Source: DUQX01 sp050948825
GTDB lineage: Bacteria > Bacillota > Dethiobacteria > DTU022 > UBA8154
Reading direction: 5' to 3'
NCBI GenBank assembly: GCA_050948825.1
Contig: JBMNEO010000012.1
Location: 35,178-99,177, forward strand
DNA: 64,000 bases
The position numbers were made by a program, and so were the translations under genes. Shown here in pieces: positions 43,967 to 52,805 of the stretch. The notes under the pieces were generated by a model, which was given only the letters and a program-made list of their open reading frames with translations, was not told the DNA's origin and searched no databases. Numbering within the stretch: position 1 is the stretch's first letter; every line of letters begins with the position of its first letter.

Positions 43967-45651
43967 GGCTCTACTCCTTTAAAATCATCGATAATTCCGG
44001 AAGGAATCTGAACACCAACATCAAACAGCTTTCCGGCCGTCAACCAGCCCCGAATCATATTAAACTGCTCCTCAAGAAAAAATTCATAACAATCTGCATA
44101 GCGACCGATACCCCGTTTTTCTGCAATCTTTTGCAATTGTTTTCGCGCCAGCTCTTTGGCATCTTTGAGCTGCCAGCCAGGACTAATTTTACCGCTGATT
44201 CCCTCCAGGTTCAAATAATAAGTCTGCTGTTCCGTGTCGGCATGCATAAACAGTGAAAGGGTAGGCCGCGCAACAGCGGCGCCCAGAGCGTTCCCCACAG
44301 GCGAAAAGCGGTGAACCAGGGGCCGGCATCCCAGCCGGTTTGCCAGTGGAGGGACAAAAGATTCGGCGGCAGCGCCTATTCCCACGGCACGATCCAGCTC
44401 TACCCGCCTTTTATTGATAATCTCCCAAATTTTATAAGCAGGCTCCTGCTCCCAGGTTTTAAATATTTCCTTAATGCTTTTTTCTAACCGGTCATTTACC
44501 TGTTGCACTACCGTTTGGGCCAGCTCCCTTACCGTCAACCCTGCCTGGCAGGATACATTTTCTAAAGCTGCCATGGAAAGGGATAAGGAGCCCAGCTTTC
44601 CCTCTTCCAAAACATTTACGGCATCGGTGGGGGTTGCAACAAGCCCGCCAAAACAGGCCGCGGGACCTAACCGATCCGGACCGATGGTTACCGTGTTCCC
44701 AGACCACCGGATGGCACTGTCTCCTCCCAGGGCAATTGAACGTACGGCAAAAGACCGCACATGTGAATAACGGCCACCGATAACCGCTCCCCGGGAAGCG
44801 TAAAGAGGCTTCCCTTCCAGGATAAGCGCAAGATCGGTTGTGGTTCCACCGATATCTACGACTACTGAGGTCTGCTGATCCATCGTCAGGGCAAAAGCAC
44901 CCATCACGCTGGCAGCAGGTCCGGAAAAAACAGTTTCGCACGGGTATTGTAGCGACACCTCCAGAGGCATTGTACCTCCATCAGCCTTGAGGATATTAAT
45001 GGGACAAGTGATCCCCCGATCACGTATGGCTTTTTCAATACCTGCCGCAAAGCCGGCCCACTTGTCCCTGGTCACAGCGGTATAATAAGTGGTTACCGCC
45101 CGACGCGGAAAATTAAGCTGACCCGATACTTCAAAGCCTCTGAACACCTCCAGGTAAGGATACCCGTCCTTTAATATTTCTTCAACTCTGCGCTCATGGC
45201 TGCTATTCCTCTGTGAAAACTTCCCGACTACAGCAACTTTGCGTATACCCGCATCTGCAATCAGCTTCCCGATCTCTTCGATCTCCTTCTGATCCAGCGG
45301 TTCAGTATTCTGACCGCGAAAATTTGTGGCTCCGCCAGCAATATAAGTATGGGGTAAAAACTCCATATTTCGGAAATTAAGGCCGGGTCCGGGAAGCAGG
45401 ACCAACGCCACCTCGTCCCCACCGCCGGAAGCAAGAAGGTTAGTAACGAGCGTGGTGCTGAGTACAACTTGGGTTATATTACTTGTTTTATCGCTGTTTG
45501 TTATCCCCTGGAGCAGATCATCCAAAACAGCAAAGATGGAATTCTGCAGGTCATCCTCCTTTGTCGGACGCTTAGCCGAATTTATTATTCTACCTTCGGA
45601 GCAGAGAACTCCATCGGTAAAAGTACCGCCTACATCAATCCCAATCAACAT
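43963..45651 (-). CDS. Hydantoinase/oxoprolinase HyuA-family protein
   Basis: The protein starts 'MLIGIDVGGTFTDGVLC' and has 'KADGGTMPLEVSLQYPCETV', 'FSGPAASVMGAFAL', 'VVVDIGGTTTDLALIL' and 'IALGGDSAIRW', the ASKHA ATPase motifs of HyuA, acetone carboxylase beta and 5-oxoprolinase. It would cleave or activate a cyclic amide or carboxylate with ATP. No HyuB partner follows; instead a deacetylase-like gene overlaps it. I use the ATG at 45651 behind GAGGTGGTG rather than an in-frame GTG at 45663. Substrate unknown. Confidence 0.85.
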   Translation of the reverse strand: MLIGIDVGGTFTDGVLCSEGRIINSAKRPTKEDDLQNSIFAVLDDLLQGITNSDKTSNITQVVLSTTLVTNLLASGGGDEVALVLLPGPGLNFRNMEFLPHTYIAGGATNFRGQNTEPLDQKEIEEIGKLIADAGIRKVAVVGKFSQRNSSHERRVEEILKDGYPYLEVFRGFEVSGQLNFPRRAVTTYYTAVTRDKWAGFAAGIEKAIRDRGITCPINILKADGGTMPLEVSLQYPCETVFSGPAASVMGAFALTMDQQTSVVVDIGGTTTDLALILEGKPLYASRGAVIGGRYSHVRSFAVRSIALGGDSAIRWSGNTVTIGPDRLGPAACFGGLVATPTDAVNVLEEGKLGSLSLSMAALENVSCQAGLTVRELAQTVVQQVNDRLEKSIKEIFKTWEQEPAYKIWEIINKRRVELDRAVGIGAAAESFVPPLANRLGCRPLVHRFSPVGNALGAAVARPTLSLFMHADTEQQTYYLNLEGISGKISPGWQLKDAKELARKQLQKIAEKRGIGRYADCYEFFLEEQFNMIRGWLTAGKLFDVGVQIPSGIIDDFKGVEP

Positions 45652-45757
45652 TTTATTCACCACCTCTGGTCTTACTGTTCACCTTCTTATATTTCATAAG
45701 ATCGGATCTTTTACAATCTCAATTCTATTCTTTTTTGTGAAAATACTCAAGATATAC

Positions 45758-45786
45758 TTGTAATATACATGGAGTTTCTTTATAAT
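45758..45786 (+). promoter_or_regulatory. Promoter of the coiled-coil repeat gene
   Basis: TTGTAA (45758-45763) and a perfect TATAAT (45781-45786) are 17 bases apart, about 25 bp before the ATG at 45810. AAGGGAGAG at 45792-45800 is the ribosome site. This supports the plus-strand frame as the real gene. Confidence 0.75.
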
Positions 45787-45809
45787 TTATTAAGGGAGAG
45801 TGGTTTCGG

Positions 45810-46694
45810 ATGGAGAGTAAATTATTACAAGAAATCGTAATAGAGCTTAAAAATATTAAGAAATCTGTAAGTGAACTCGAAGAGATTAAGAAATCCGTAA
45901 GTGAACTCGAAGAGATTAAGAAATCCGTAAGCGAGCTCGAAGAGATTAAGAAATCCGTAAGCGAGCTCGAAGAGATTAAGAAATCCGTAAGCGAGCTCGA
46001 AGAGATTAAGAAATCCGTAAGCGAGCTCGAAGAGATTAAGAAATCCGTAAGCGAGCTCGAAGAGATTAAGAAATCCGTAAGCGAGCTCGAAGAGATTAAG
46101 AAATCCGTAAGCGAGCTCGAAGAGATTAAGAAATCCGTAAGCGAGCTCGAAGAGATTAAGAAATCCGTAAGCGAGCTCGAAGAGATTAAGAAATCCGTAA
46201 GTGAGCTCGAAGAGATTAAGAAATCCGTAAGTGAACTCGAAGAGATTAAGAAATCTGTAAGTGAGCTCGAAGAGATTAAGAAATCCGTAAGTGAGCTCGA
46301 AGAGATTAAGAAATCCGTAAGCGAGCTCGAAGAGATTAAGAAATCTGTAAGCGAGCTCGAAGAGATTAAGAAATCCGTAAGTGAGCTCGAAGAGATTAAG
46401 AAATCCGTAAGTGAGCTCGAAGAGATTAAGAAATCCGTAAGCGAGCTCGAAGAGATTAAGAAATCCGTAAGCGAGCTCGAAGAGATTAAGAAATCCGTAA
46501 GCGAGCTCGAAGAGATTAAGAAATCCGTAAGCGAGCTCGAAGAGATTAAGAAAGATCTTAAAAGCCTCAAAAAATCAGTCAAAAACTTGGAAACAGATGT
46601 ATCCGAAATAAAATATGTCATTAATAAAGGGGTTTTTGTAGATATTAAAAAATTGGAAAAGCGAATAGAAGTGCTAGAGCAAAAAGTTGTATAA
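45810..46694 (+). CDS. Coiled-coil protein made of 23 identical decapeptide repeats
   Basis: The 294-residue protein has a 16-residue start (MESKLLQEIVIELKNI), 23 identical copies of KKSVSELEEI and a 48-residue helical tail with two heptad-like stretches ('LKKSVKNLETDVSEIKYVI' and 'KKLEKRIEVLEQKVV'). The product has no signal peptide and no Cys, Pro or Gly in the repeats, so it should be one long rod. The period of ten is neither the heptad nor the hendecad of classic coiled coils. The gene has its own promoter and ribosome site and lies between leftward genes. I do not recognise a family; a scaffold or length-ruler role is speculation. Confidence 0.8.
   Translation: MESKLLQEIVIELKNIKKSVSELEEIKKSVSELEEIKKSVSELEEIKKSVSELEEIKKSVSELEEIKKSVSELEEIKKSVSELEEIKKSVSELEEIKKSVSELEEIKKSVSELEEIKKSVSELEEIKKSVSELEEIKKSVSELEEIKKSVSELEEIKKSVSELEEIKKSVSELEEIKKSVSELEEIKKSVSELEEIKKSVSELEEIKKSVSELEEIKKSVSELEEIKKSVSELEEIKKSVSELEEIKKDLKSLKKSVKNLETDVSEIKYVINKGVFVDIKKLEKRIEVLEQKVV
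45858..46547 (+). repeat. 30-bp tandem repeat, 23 copies
   Basis: The unit AAGAAATCCGTAAGCGAGCT + CGAAGAGATT repeats 23 times without interruption. Differences between copies occur at only a few positions (TCC/TCT, AGC/AGT, GAG/GAA) and never change the encoded KKSVSELEEI. The array makes both strands free of stop codons. Copy number is likely to vary between strains. Confidence 0.95.
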
Positions 46695-46771
46695 AAATTA
46701 TTATAACCGCCCTGAATTAAAACAGCATGCACCTATAATTAAGGATATTTATTTTCATCCCTTATTGTCTA

Positions 46772-47302
46772 TTATTTTTCGATGCCAACACGAGCCATAA
46801 CTCCCTTGTCCATATAATGCTTGATGCAGCGCATCTCCGTTACCAGGTCCGCCCTCTCTAGAACCTCAGGTGGAGCACTCCTCCCGGTTAAGATTAGCTC
46901 CATACCGGAAGGTTTACTAGCCATCAATTTGCAGATCTCTTCCACTGTTAACAAGCCGCCGTGCAAAGCGGCCATTATTTCATCCAGAATTAATACATCA
47001 CAGGCCTGGTCATTCATTACTGCATACACTTTTTTCAACTCATCTGCAAGCTTTTTTTTCAAGGCTTCTTTTTCTTCCCGGGTCATATTAAAGAAAAAAT
47101 TTTTTGTCTCCGCCAGCCTGATAATTTTAAACTTCCCGCTAAAGCAAAGGGCACTCTTTAGCTCTCCGCTCTCGGAGCCTTTTAAAAACTGAAACATAAT
47201 CACATTATAACCCCGGCCGACAGCGCGCAGCCCCAGGCCCAGGGCAGCAGTGGTCTTCCCTTTGCCGTCCCCGGTATAAACCTGAATATAACCCTCATTC
47301 AT
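46772..47302 (-). CDS. cobO: Cob(I)alamin adenosyltransferase, CobO/BtuR type
   Basis: The 176-residue protein has the P-loop 'YTGDGKGKTTAALGLGLRAV', 'VIMFQFLKGSESGEL' and 'CDVLILDEIMAALHGGLL', with 'LTGRSAPPEVLERADLVTEM' near the end. CobO adenosylates cob(I)yrinic acid diamide or cobalamin. It stands alone, away from other cobalamin genes. Corrinoid use fits the MttB-type methyltransferases at the left end, although those need methyl- rather than adenosylcobamide. GGGAGGGAAC precedes the ATG. Confidence 0.93.
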   Translation of the reverse strand: MNEGYIQVYTGDGKGKTTAALGLGLRAVGRGYNVIMFQFLKGSESGELKSALCFSGKFKIIRLAETKNFFFNMTREEKEALKKKLADELKKVYAVMNDQACDVLILDEIMAALHGGLLTVEEICKLMASKPSGMELILTGRSAPPEVLERADLVTEMRCIKHYMDKGVMARVGIEK

Positions 47303-47447
47303 CTAGTTCCCTCCCCTCATAGCATACTATAAATAAACCTTGTTAATTTACGAAACACTTGTACAACTTTTCGGCACGAAGGCAAAGAATCCCTTCATCT
47401 ATCCGAGGATTAAAATTAAATCGCAACCTGGGATCAGCCTGGAAATT

Positions 47448-47480
47448 GAAAAAGCCGCCTAAAGCAGCTTTTTCTTTCTT
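47448..47480 (-). terminator. Terminator after the ADP-forming acyl-CoA synthetase gene
   Basis: On the minus strand GAAAAAGCTGC pairs with GCGGCTTTTTC around TTTAG, an 11-bp stem with one G-U pair and T-rich 3' arm. It lies in the 308-bp gap before cobO. The mirror strand also ends in TTTCTTTCTTTATT. The rest of this gap shows no gene. Confidence 0.7.
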
Positions 47481-47610
47481 TATTGCATAGTTGCATCCAA
47501 AACACCCGGTAATCATATTATATGGCTATCGCAAACCTTTTCTTTTATTTCCTGTATTTCCAGCAGCCCTTTTCTACCCGGATGTTTGGTATGATATTCA
47601 AATGTCCGCT

Positions 47611-49689
47611 TTAGTTTCTTTTCACGAGTGCCCCGTAGCGATACATCACTGAAAGCACTTCGGCAGCCTCTTCCGGGGTAGAGTAAACCGGAATCCCGGA
47701 CTGTTCAAGGTCAATCACTTCATCCATGGCAAATTCTTTACATGGCACACAACTAAGAATAGGCTTTCCCTGAAAATCGATCTTTTTGAATTCTTTTACG
47801 TATGAATCCAATATCTCCGCCTGGAGGATTACAATGACACTGCCGATCTCTTTATTTCGCAAACCAATTTCAATGGTCTTTCTAACCTGTTCAGCGTTCA
47901 TATCAAAAGTAAAGTCTACTGGATTGTTGCATCCCACGTAAGCGGGTAAGATTTCCCTTAATTGCTCGCTTATTTCCGTGTTAAGCTCCGCAGGCTTCAT
48001 TCCGTTCAAGGAAAGAGCATCAGCGGCTGCCACCCCCAGGGAACCGGTATAGGATATTACCAGGACACCGTCGCCCAAGGGGAGGGGCTGCCTGGAAAAA
48101 GCCCTCGCAAGTCCAAACATGTGGTCGTTGTCCCTGGCGCGGATGATACCGGCTTGCCTGAATGCAGCATCATAGACTGTGTCGTTACCCGCCAGTGATG
48201 CGGTATGTGAAGAAACTGCCTTTTTCCCTGCTTCCGTACGTCCGGATTTCAAGATAATGATGGGCTTTCTTGACGTAATTTTCCGGGCGGTGTCAACAAA
48301 TCTCCGCCCGCTTTTCACATCCTCCAGGTACATGCAGACCACTTCTACATTCCTGTCTTCCCCAAGGTACTCCAAAATATCTGTTTCGTTGATATCGGCC
48401 TTATTGCCAATCGTAGCGACAACAGCAAAGTCCATGATATGGCGCATACCCCAGAGCATTCCTGCGGCATATACCCCCGCCTGGACAATTAACCCGATAT
48501 TCCCCCTGCGCAGCTCTCCTACCGCCCCAATCGACTGGACCATATTATGATGGGTATTGATAATACCGGAGCAATTCGGGCCCACAAACCGGCAGTCGTA
48601 TTTTTCTGCCAGGCGTTTGAGCTCCTTTTCTATACTCTCGCCGCTTTCACCGGTCTCAGCAAATCCCGCCGACTCGATAACAATCATTTTAATTCCCTTT
48701 TTGCAGCACTCCTCAAAAGCCTGCAGGGTATGAGCCACAGGAACCAGAATAATGGCTGCATCAACCGGCTCTTTTATCTTTTCAATCCTGGAAAATGCAG
48801 TAACCCCCTGGATCGTTTTTGCATTAATGTTTACCGGGTAAAGCTTCCCCGGAAAATTGTGAGACAATAGATTATGAAATACATTCCAACCTAGCTTTCC
48901 GGGTTTATCTGAAGCGCCTAAAACAGCTACACTGGAAGGATAAAAAAGGTTTTCCAGGCAGCCCTTGGCCCCTTTCCCGGAAACACCCAGGCTTTCTGTT
49001 TCCGGCTGCCCAAGAAAAATGCGCGCATCAACCGTCATATTACCCTTTGGATAAAGGAAAACTGGATTCAATTCAAGTTCCTTTATCTCAGGTTGCCTCA
49101 TCACCAGTGCGGATACGTTGAGCAAAAGCTCTTTCAGGGCAAAAAGATCTACGGCTGTTCCCCTGAATCCCTGAAGCAAATTATAACCCTTGATCTCTTT
49201 AAGCATCTCATCAATATCAGCCTCCGTTACAGGCAGGACCCTGAAAGAGACATCTTTAAGGACCTCTACAAAGATCCCGCCCAGCCCAAACATTAGAACC
49301 GGCCCAAAAGCAGGATCCCTGCTCACACCAACAATTGCCTCCAGTCCCGGAGGAACCATTTTTTGCACGGCCACCCCGGCCAATTTGTTCTTCGAAAACG
49401 CACTTATAATTTCTTTATAAGCAACCTCCACTTCGGCAGCGCTTTTTAAATTTAATTTTACTCCGCCCAAATCTGATTTGTGGACAACCTCCGGAGATAA
49501 AACCTTTAACACTACCGGGAAACCGATCTTTTGACTAAATTCTTTTGCTTCATCAACCGAATTGGCAACCAGAATACTGTTCGTTGAAATGCCTTCCCTA
49601 ATCAAAAGCTCTTTACACTCATGCTCCATTAGAAAAGATCTCTTTTCATCCTTTGCCCTGCTCATTATTTCATTCCATAGTGCAACCAT
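47611..49689 (-). CDS. ADP-forming acyl-CoA (acetate-CoA) synthetase, fused beta-alpha subunits
   Basis: The 692-residue protein has an ATP-grasp (beta) half first: 'GFPVVLKVLSPEVVHKSDLG' and 'VQKMVPPGLEAIVGVSRDP'. The CoA-binding and CoA-ligase (alpha) half follows: 'SSVAVLGASDKPGKLGWNV', 'CRFVGPNCSGIINTHHNMV' and the phospho-His site 'AVSSHTASLAGNDTVYDAA'. It makes ATP from acyl-CoA, ADP and phosphate, or the reverse. The beta-alpha order is one of two known arrangements. Substrate range cannot be read. It stands in its own unit with a terminator downstream. Confidence 0.9.
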   Translation of the reverse strand: MVALWNEIMSRAKDEKRSFLMEHECKELLIREGISTNSILVANSVDEAKEFSQKIGFPVVLKVLSPEVVHKSDLGGVKLNLKSAAEVEVAYKEIISAFSKNKLAGVAVQKMVPPGLEAIVGVSRDPAFGPVLMFGLGGIFVEVLKDVSFRVLPVTEADIDEMLKEIKGYNLLQGFRGTAVDLFALKELLLNVSALVMRQPEIKELELNPVFLYPKGNMTVDARIFLGQPETESLGVSGKGAKGCLENLFYPSSVAVLGASDKPGKLGWNVFHNLLSHNFPGKLYPVNINAKTIQGVTAFSRIEKIKEPVDAAIILVPVAHTLQAFEECCKKGIKMIVIESAGFAETGESGESIEKELKRLAEKYDCRFVGPNCSGIINTHHNMVQSIGAVGELRRGNIGLIVQAGVYAAGMLWGMRHIMDFAVVATIGNKADINETDILEYLGEDRNVEVVCMYLEDVKSGRRFVDTARKITSRKPIIILKSGRTEAGKKAVSSHTASLAGNDTVYDAAFRQAGIIRARDNDHMFGLARAFSRQPLPLGDGVLVISYTGSLGVAAADALSLNGMKPAELNTEISEQLREILPAYVGCNNPVDFTFDMNAEQVRKTIEIGLRNKEIGSVIVILQAEILDSYVKEFKKIDFQGKPILSCVPCKEFAMDEVIDLEQSGIPVYSTPEEAAEVLSVMYRYGALVKRN

Positions 49690-49878
49690 TTTTCCTTTCC
49701 TCCTCGTGCATGCTAAAGATTATTATTTTATTTTGTTAAAATAAGATTACTTATTGTTACAACACAGATGCACTTAACATTGGCTTTAGGAAAATAGGAT
49801 AAAAATATATTTTTCATTGAACTTCACCTGAAACACCGGCAAATACTATTTCAGCAGGGGTAAAAATATTAAATTTTT

Positions 49879-51056
49879 TTAAGTATAGATGATATCCTCC
49901 TCAAAAACAGTTAATGTCTCCAACCCGTCCTTTGTAACTAAATAGGTATTTTCCAACCCAACAGCGCCGTCAGGGAAAACATACTTTGGCTCCAGAGCGA
50001 ATACCATTCCTTCTTCCAGCGGGGTGTCAAACCCATGGGCGATTACAGGAAATTCATCCAGCTCGATGCCGACGCCGTGGCCAATAAATGCGACCGGCTC
50101 GGGAAAACCGAGAAAATGCTTTATAAACCCGCTTTCGCCGGCCAGCTGCATTGCCCGGTCATAAAGCTTGCTGCAGGCCACACCCGGCCTGGCGATCATC
50201 TCCATCTCCTTCAAGATGTGGACCGCCGAGGCATGAGCTCTGGCCAGGTGGTCGGGCAACTCCCCTGAACAAAATACCCTTGTCTGGTCCAGCATATAGC
50301 CGTCGAGGATGAAACTAAAATCTATGAGCACCGGTTCGTTCCTGCCGATAATTTTGTCGCAGGAACCCTGAGCAAATGCTGGGCTGACCCCTTTTCCGCC
50401 GAGCGAGCCGTCAAAATAGCTCGGTTTCGTATTTGAGCCGGATAACAGATGAACATAAAAAAGTTCCTGGTTAAAACCGCGCACCCTCATTATCCCGGGG
50501 TGTCCCTTTTTTCTTGCAAACCCTGCAACTATTCCGGTAAATTCCAGCTCAGAGATCCCTGCCCGGAGCTTGTCCCTTATAAAGGTAAATATCTCCAATT
50601 GGACTTTCGCCGCATCTTTTAGAATTTCTATTTCATAGGAAGATTTAACCATCTTCACAGTGCGAATCAATCCGCTGATATCGACTATTGCAGCGGGCTT
50701 AAATAGTTGTTGATAACGTAAATACAGGTTTGCAGGCAATACATCCAGTTCAAAACCCAAAGTTTAAAAGGTCCGAAACCACGGGATTGTAAAGCCGTAT
50801 ATATTTCTTTCATACTGCTCACGCCGATTATATTTTCCAGCGGTGACTCTTCTATCGCCCGTTCCAGATTTTTTTTGACCATCAGCAGCGGCTGCCCCTC
50901 TGATGGAATAAATAAGTGAGAATTTTGAATAGTTCCCGTAAAATAAAACAGGTCGGCATTTTGAACTATAATTGCCCCTTCAATACCATTCTGCCGCATG
51001 CCCTCTTGCAGTTTTGCAATCCTTCGTACAACCTCAGATTTCGGTGTGTAACGCAA
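49879..51056 (-). pseudogene. M24-family (Xaa-Pro) peptidase, split by one frameshift
   Basis: The N-terminal frame (51056-50685) starts at a TTG behind AGGAGG and covers a creatinase-type N-terminal domain ('RRIAKLQEGMRQNGIEGAII'). Near 50760, at an A-run in TTTTAAACTTT, the frame must change: the other frame continues 'LGFELDVLPANLYLRYQQL' and then the pita-bread domain with 'EPVLIDFSFILDGYMLDQTR', 'FIGHGVGIELDEFPVI' and 'FALEPKYVFPDGAVGLENTY'. One missing A would restore about 392 residues. It may be a sequencing error in a homopolymer or a recent null allele. Metal ligands appear present. Confidence 0.8.
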
Positions 51057-51131
51057 AACAACTGCCTCCTAATACAAGAAATATAAACATCTCCTGCAAC
51101 GTTATATATAAACAACTAAACGTTTAAACAA

Positions 51132-51530
51132 TTAAAACTTAACGGTTTTAGTCTCATCTCCCATCATGGAGGTAAACGTGGCTTCTCCTTCCTCTATGTA
51201 GAACAACTCAAATAGTTGATCCTCAACCGAGTACATGTTTTTCAGCCTGGGGTTTATTTCCAGCGCCTTTGCCTTGACAACGGGAGTGGTATTAAAAACA
51301 GCTTTCCCCTTAAGCCGTATCCATCTACCTTCCGGTGATGTTGTGCTTATCTCAAAAGACGGGTTTGCTTTTAACTGCTTGTATACATCCTTTTTATTGT
51401 TTGTACAAAACCAAAGCTTGTCCTCATGTTCCATTACAAAACCAAATGGCCTTACCTTAGGCTTGTCACCGGCAATAGTGGAAATATAAAAAGGGGCATT
51501 GTCGTTTAAAAACTTTAAAACTTCCTGCAT
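51132..51530 (-). CDS. Pyridoxamine 5'-phosphate oxidase-family flavin-binding protein
   Basis: The 132-residue split-barrel protein has 'YISTIAGDKPKVRPFGFVME', 'KLWFCTNNKKDVYKQLKANP' and 'EISTTSPEGRWIRLKGKAVF', typical of small FMN- or F420-binding members of the PNPOx-like clan in anaerobes. It is unlikely to be the vitamin B6 oxidase. The exact reaction is unknown. It lies 75 bp upstream of the M24 peptidase gene on the same strand. Confidence 0.85.
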   Translation of the reverse strand: MQEVLKFLNDNAPFYISTIAGDKPKVRPFGFVMEHEDKLWFCTNNKKDVYKQLKANPSFEISTTSPEGRWIRLKGKAVFNTTPVVKAKALEINPRLKNMYSVEDQLFELFYIEEGEATFTSMMGDETKTVKF

Positions 51531-51831
51531 AATTTAACCCTCTTTTCTTAATATGTTTCTAATTTTTCCCGTATAATAATTATAATTGATATATGAATTT
51601 TTCGCAAAGGCATTATTACGGGCAGCATATCATCATTTTAATATTTAACTGGTTAATATTTAACAGGTAAAAAAAGATTTCCAGTTGTTTTGCTAAAAAA
51701 TTGTTTACTAAAACCTGCCAATATATCCGGAATTACTAAATTTAGACGTCGGAATGCGATCCTTATTGATTTTGACCTTCGCTTACCCCCATCATAACGT
51801 TTAGTAAGCCTTATTAATCTTTAATCCATTC
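51531..51831. other. Intergenic region without visible gene
   Basis: The 300 bp between the PNPOx-like gene start and the promoter at 51832 is AT-rich. It should contain the leftward promoter of the PNPOx-like gene, which I cannot place with confidence. No open frame, repeat or hairpin stands out. Confidence 0.4.
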
Positions 51832-51860
51832 TTGACTGGAAAAAACTTGCGTGTTATATT
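51832..51860 (+). promoter_or_regulatory. Near-consensus promoter upstream of the GT2 remnant/DUF2062 gene
   Basis: TTGACT (51832-51837) and TATATT (51855-51860) are spaced exactly 17 bases apart. The transcript would start near 51867, right at the ATG of the short remnant frame, and meet a terminator at 51993-52032 before the DUF2062 gene. Confidence 0.75.
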
Positions 51861-51867
51861 AATCATA

Positions 51868-51981
51868 ATGTTAAAAGAAGATACTTTTCATATTATTATA
51901 AAATCAATAATTATAATGCCCTGTTATAATCATGCCCTACTCTTAAATCAGGTGCGAAAACATCTGAGCAGCAGCATCTAA
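51868..51981 (+). pseudogene. Remnant of a family 2 glycosyltransferase N-terminus
   Basis: A 37-codon frame encodes 'IIIMPCYNHALLLNQVRKHL', which resembles the first strand and helix of GT2 enzymes (the I-P-C-Y-N-x-A-x-x-L pattern), then stops. No ribosome site precedes the ATG. GT2 genes often lie beside or fused to DUF2062, the next gene, so this looks like a truncated partner. It may instead be a chance frame within an untranslated leader or small RNA. Confidence 0.45.
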
Positions 51982-51992
51982 AAAGAGTAAGA

Positions 51993-52032
51993 CCTTTATT
52001 TCATAATACCTGAAATAAGGTTTTTGTTTTTT
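51993..52032 (+). terminator. Intrinsic terminator between the strong promoter and the DUF2062 gene
   Basis: CCTTTATTTCA pairs with TGAAATAAGG (one bulged T) around TAATACC, followed by TTTTTGTTTTTT. It lies 44 bp before the GTG start of the DUF2062 gene. The promoter-to-terminator distance of about 165 bases would give a discrete small RNA or an attenuated leader. Confidence 0.8.
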
Positions 52033-52075
52033 AAGGGTGGAGGTTATTTTACGCTAAGAAAGGGATAAACATATT

Positions 52076-52591
52076 GTGATAGAAAAATGCCATTCTAAAT
52101 GGGAAACTTTTAAAAAAAGTTTCTACAGCATAATAGAAAAACAAATCAGAGAAAAGCCACATAAAGTAGCATTGGGGTGCGCCATAGGAATCGGAATTAA
52201 CTTTATTCCTACCCTGGGTGTCGGCTTTATTTTTGCCTATTTATTGGCGATGCTTTTTAAGGTTAATCGAGCCTGCGCAACGGCAACCAGTCTTCTTACG
52301 GGCCCTTTAGTCCCTATAATGTACGCCTTGAACTTCGTCAGCGGAGGGTTAATCCTCACTCCGGCCACGGGCAATGAAAGCCTTATAGATTTTATTATCG
52401 GACAGTACTCCACGATTCTGAGGCTGGGGAATTTTCAAGAAAAAATCTACAGTTCCTTAGAGCTTTTAGGCGTTACTTTTCTATTGGGATCGGCCATTAA
52501 TGCGGCAATTTTTGGCACAGCCTTATATTTTTTTGTAATTTATATGTTGAATAAAATAGCTATGAAGGATCGCGCAAACAAGGGCAGTTAA
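52076..52591 (+). CDS. DUF2062 membrane protein
   Basis: The 171-residue protein has 'VALGCAIGIGINFIPTLGVG', 'LLAMLFKVNRACATATSLLT' and 'GPLVPIMYALNFVSGGLI', the DUF2062 pattern, with about three membrane segments and a hydrophobic C-terminal helix ('FGTALYFFVIYMLNKIAM'). Function is unknown, although the family often neighbours glycosyltransferases. The start is a GTG. Expression probably depends on read-through of the terminator at 51993-52032. Confidence 0.85.
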   Translation: MIEKCHSKWETFKKSFYSIIEKQIREKPHKVALGCAIGIGINFIPTLGVGFIFAYLLAMLFKVNRACATATSLLTGPLVPIMYALNFVSGGLILTPATGNESLIDFIIGQYSTILRLGNFQEKIYSSLELLGVTFLLGSAINAAIFGTALYFFVIYMLNKIAMKDRANKGS

Positions 52592-52805
52592 AACTCTACA
52601 TAATTTTTCCCACGGGGACGGAGCTAAATTGTCTCTGGAAAGTAACATGCTGGAGCTAAATGTTCCTTTGGCGGAGCCGGAATACTGACTAAAAAATCTT
52701 CTTCAATCTCCGGCTCCCCACCGGAAAGATACTCAGTTACTAACTGCAATATATTCTTTGTTACACAACTTCCATTGTAGTCTGGAATTTCTTCTTACAT
52801 CCAGG

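Noticed and set aside
45858..46547. CRISPR array or tandem satellite
   Set aside because: The 30-bp units are contiguous with no spacers and encode an identical decapeptide in an expressed frame, so this is a coding repeat.
45725..46732. Minus-strand 335-codon protein with LTDFLISSSS repeats
   Set aside because: It is the antisense shadow of the coiled-coil gene. The plus strand has a promoter, a ribosome site and a non-repetitive helical tail; the minus frame has none of these.
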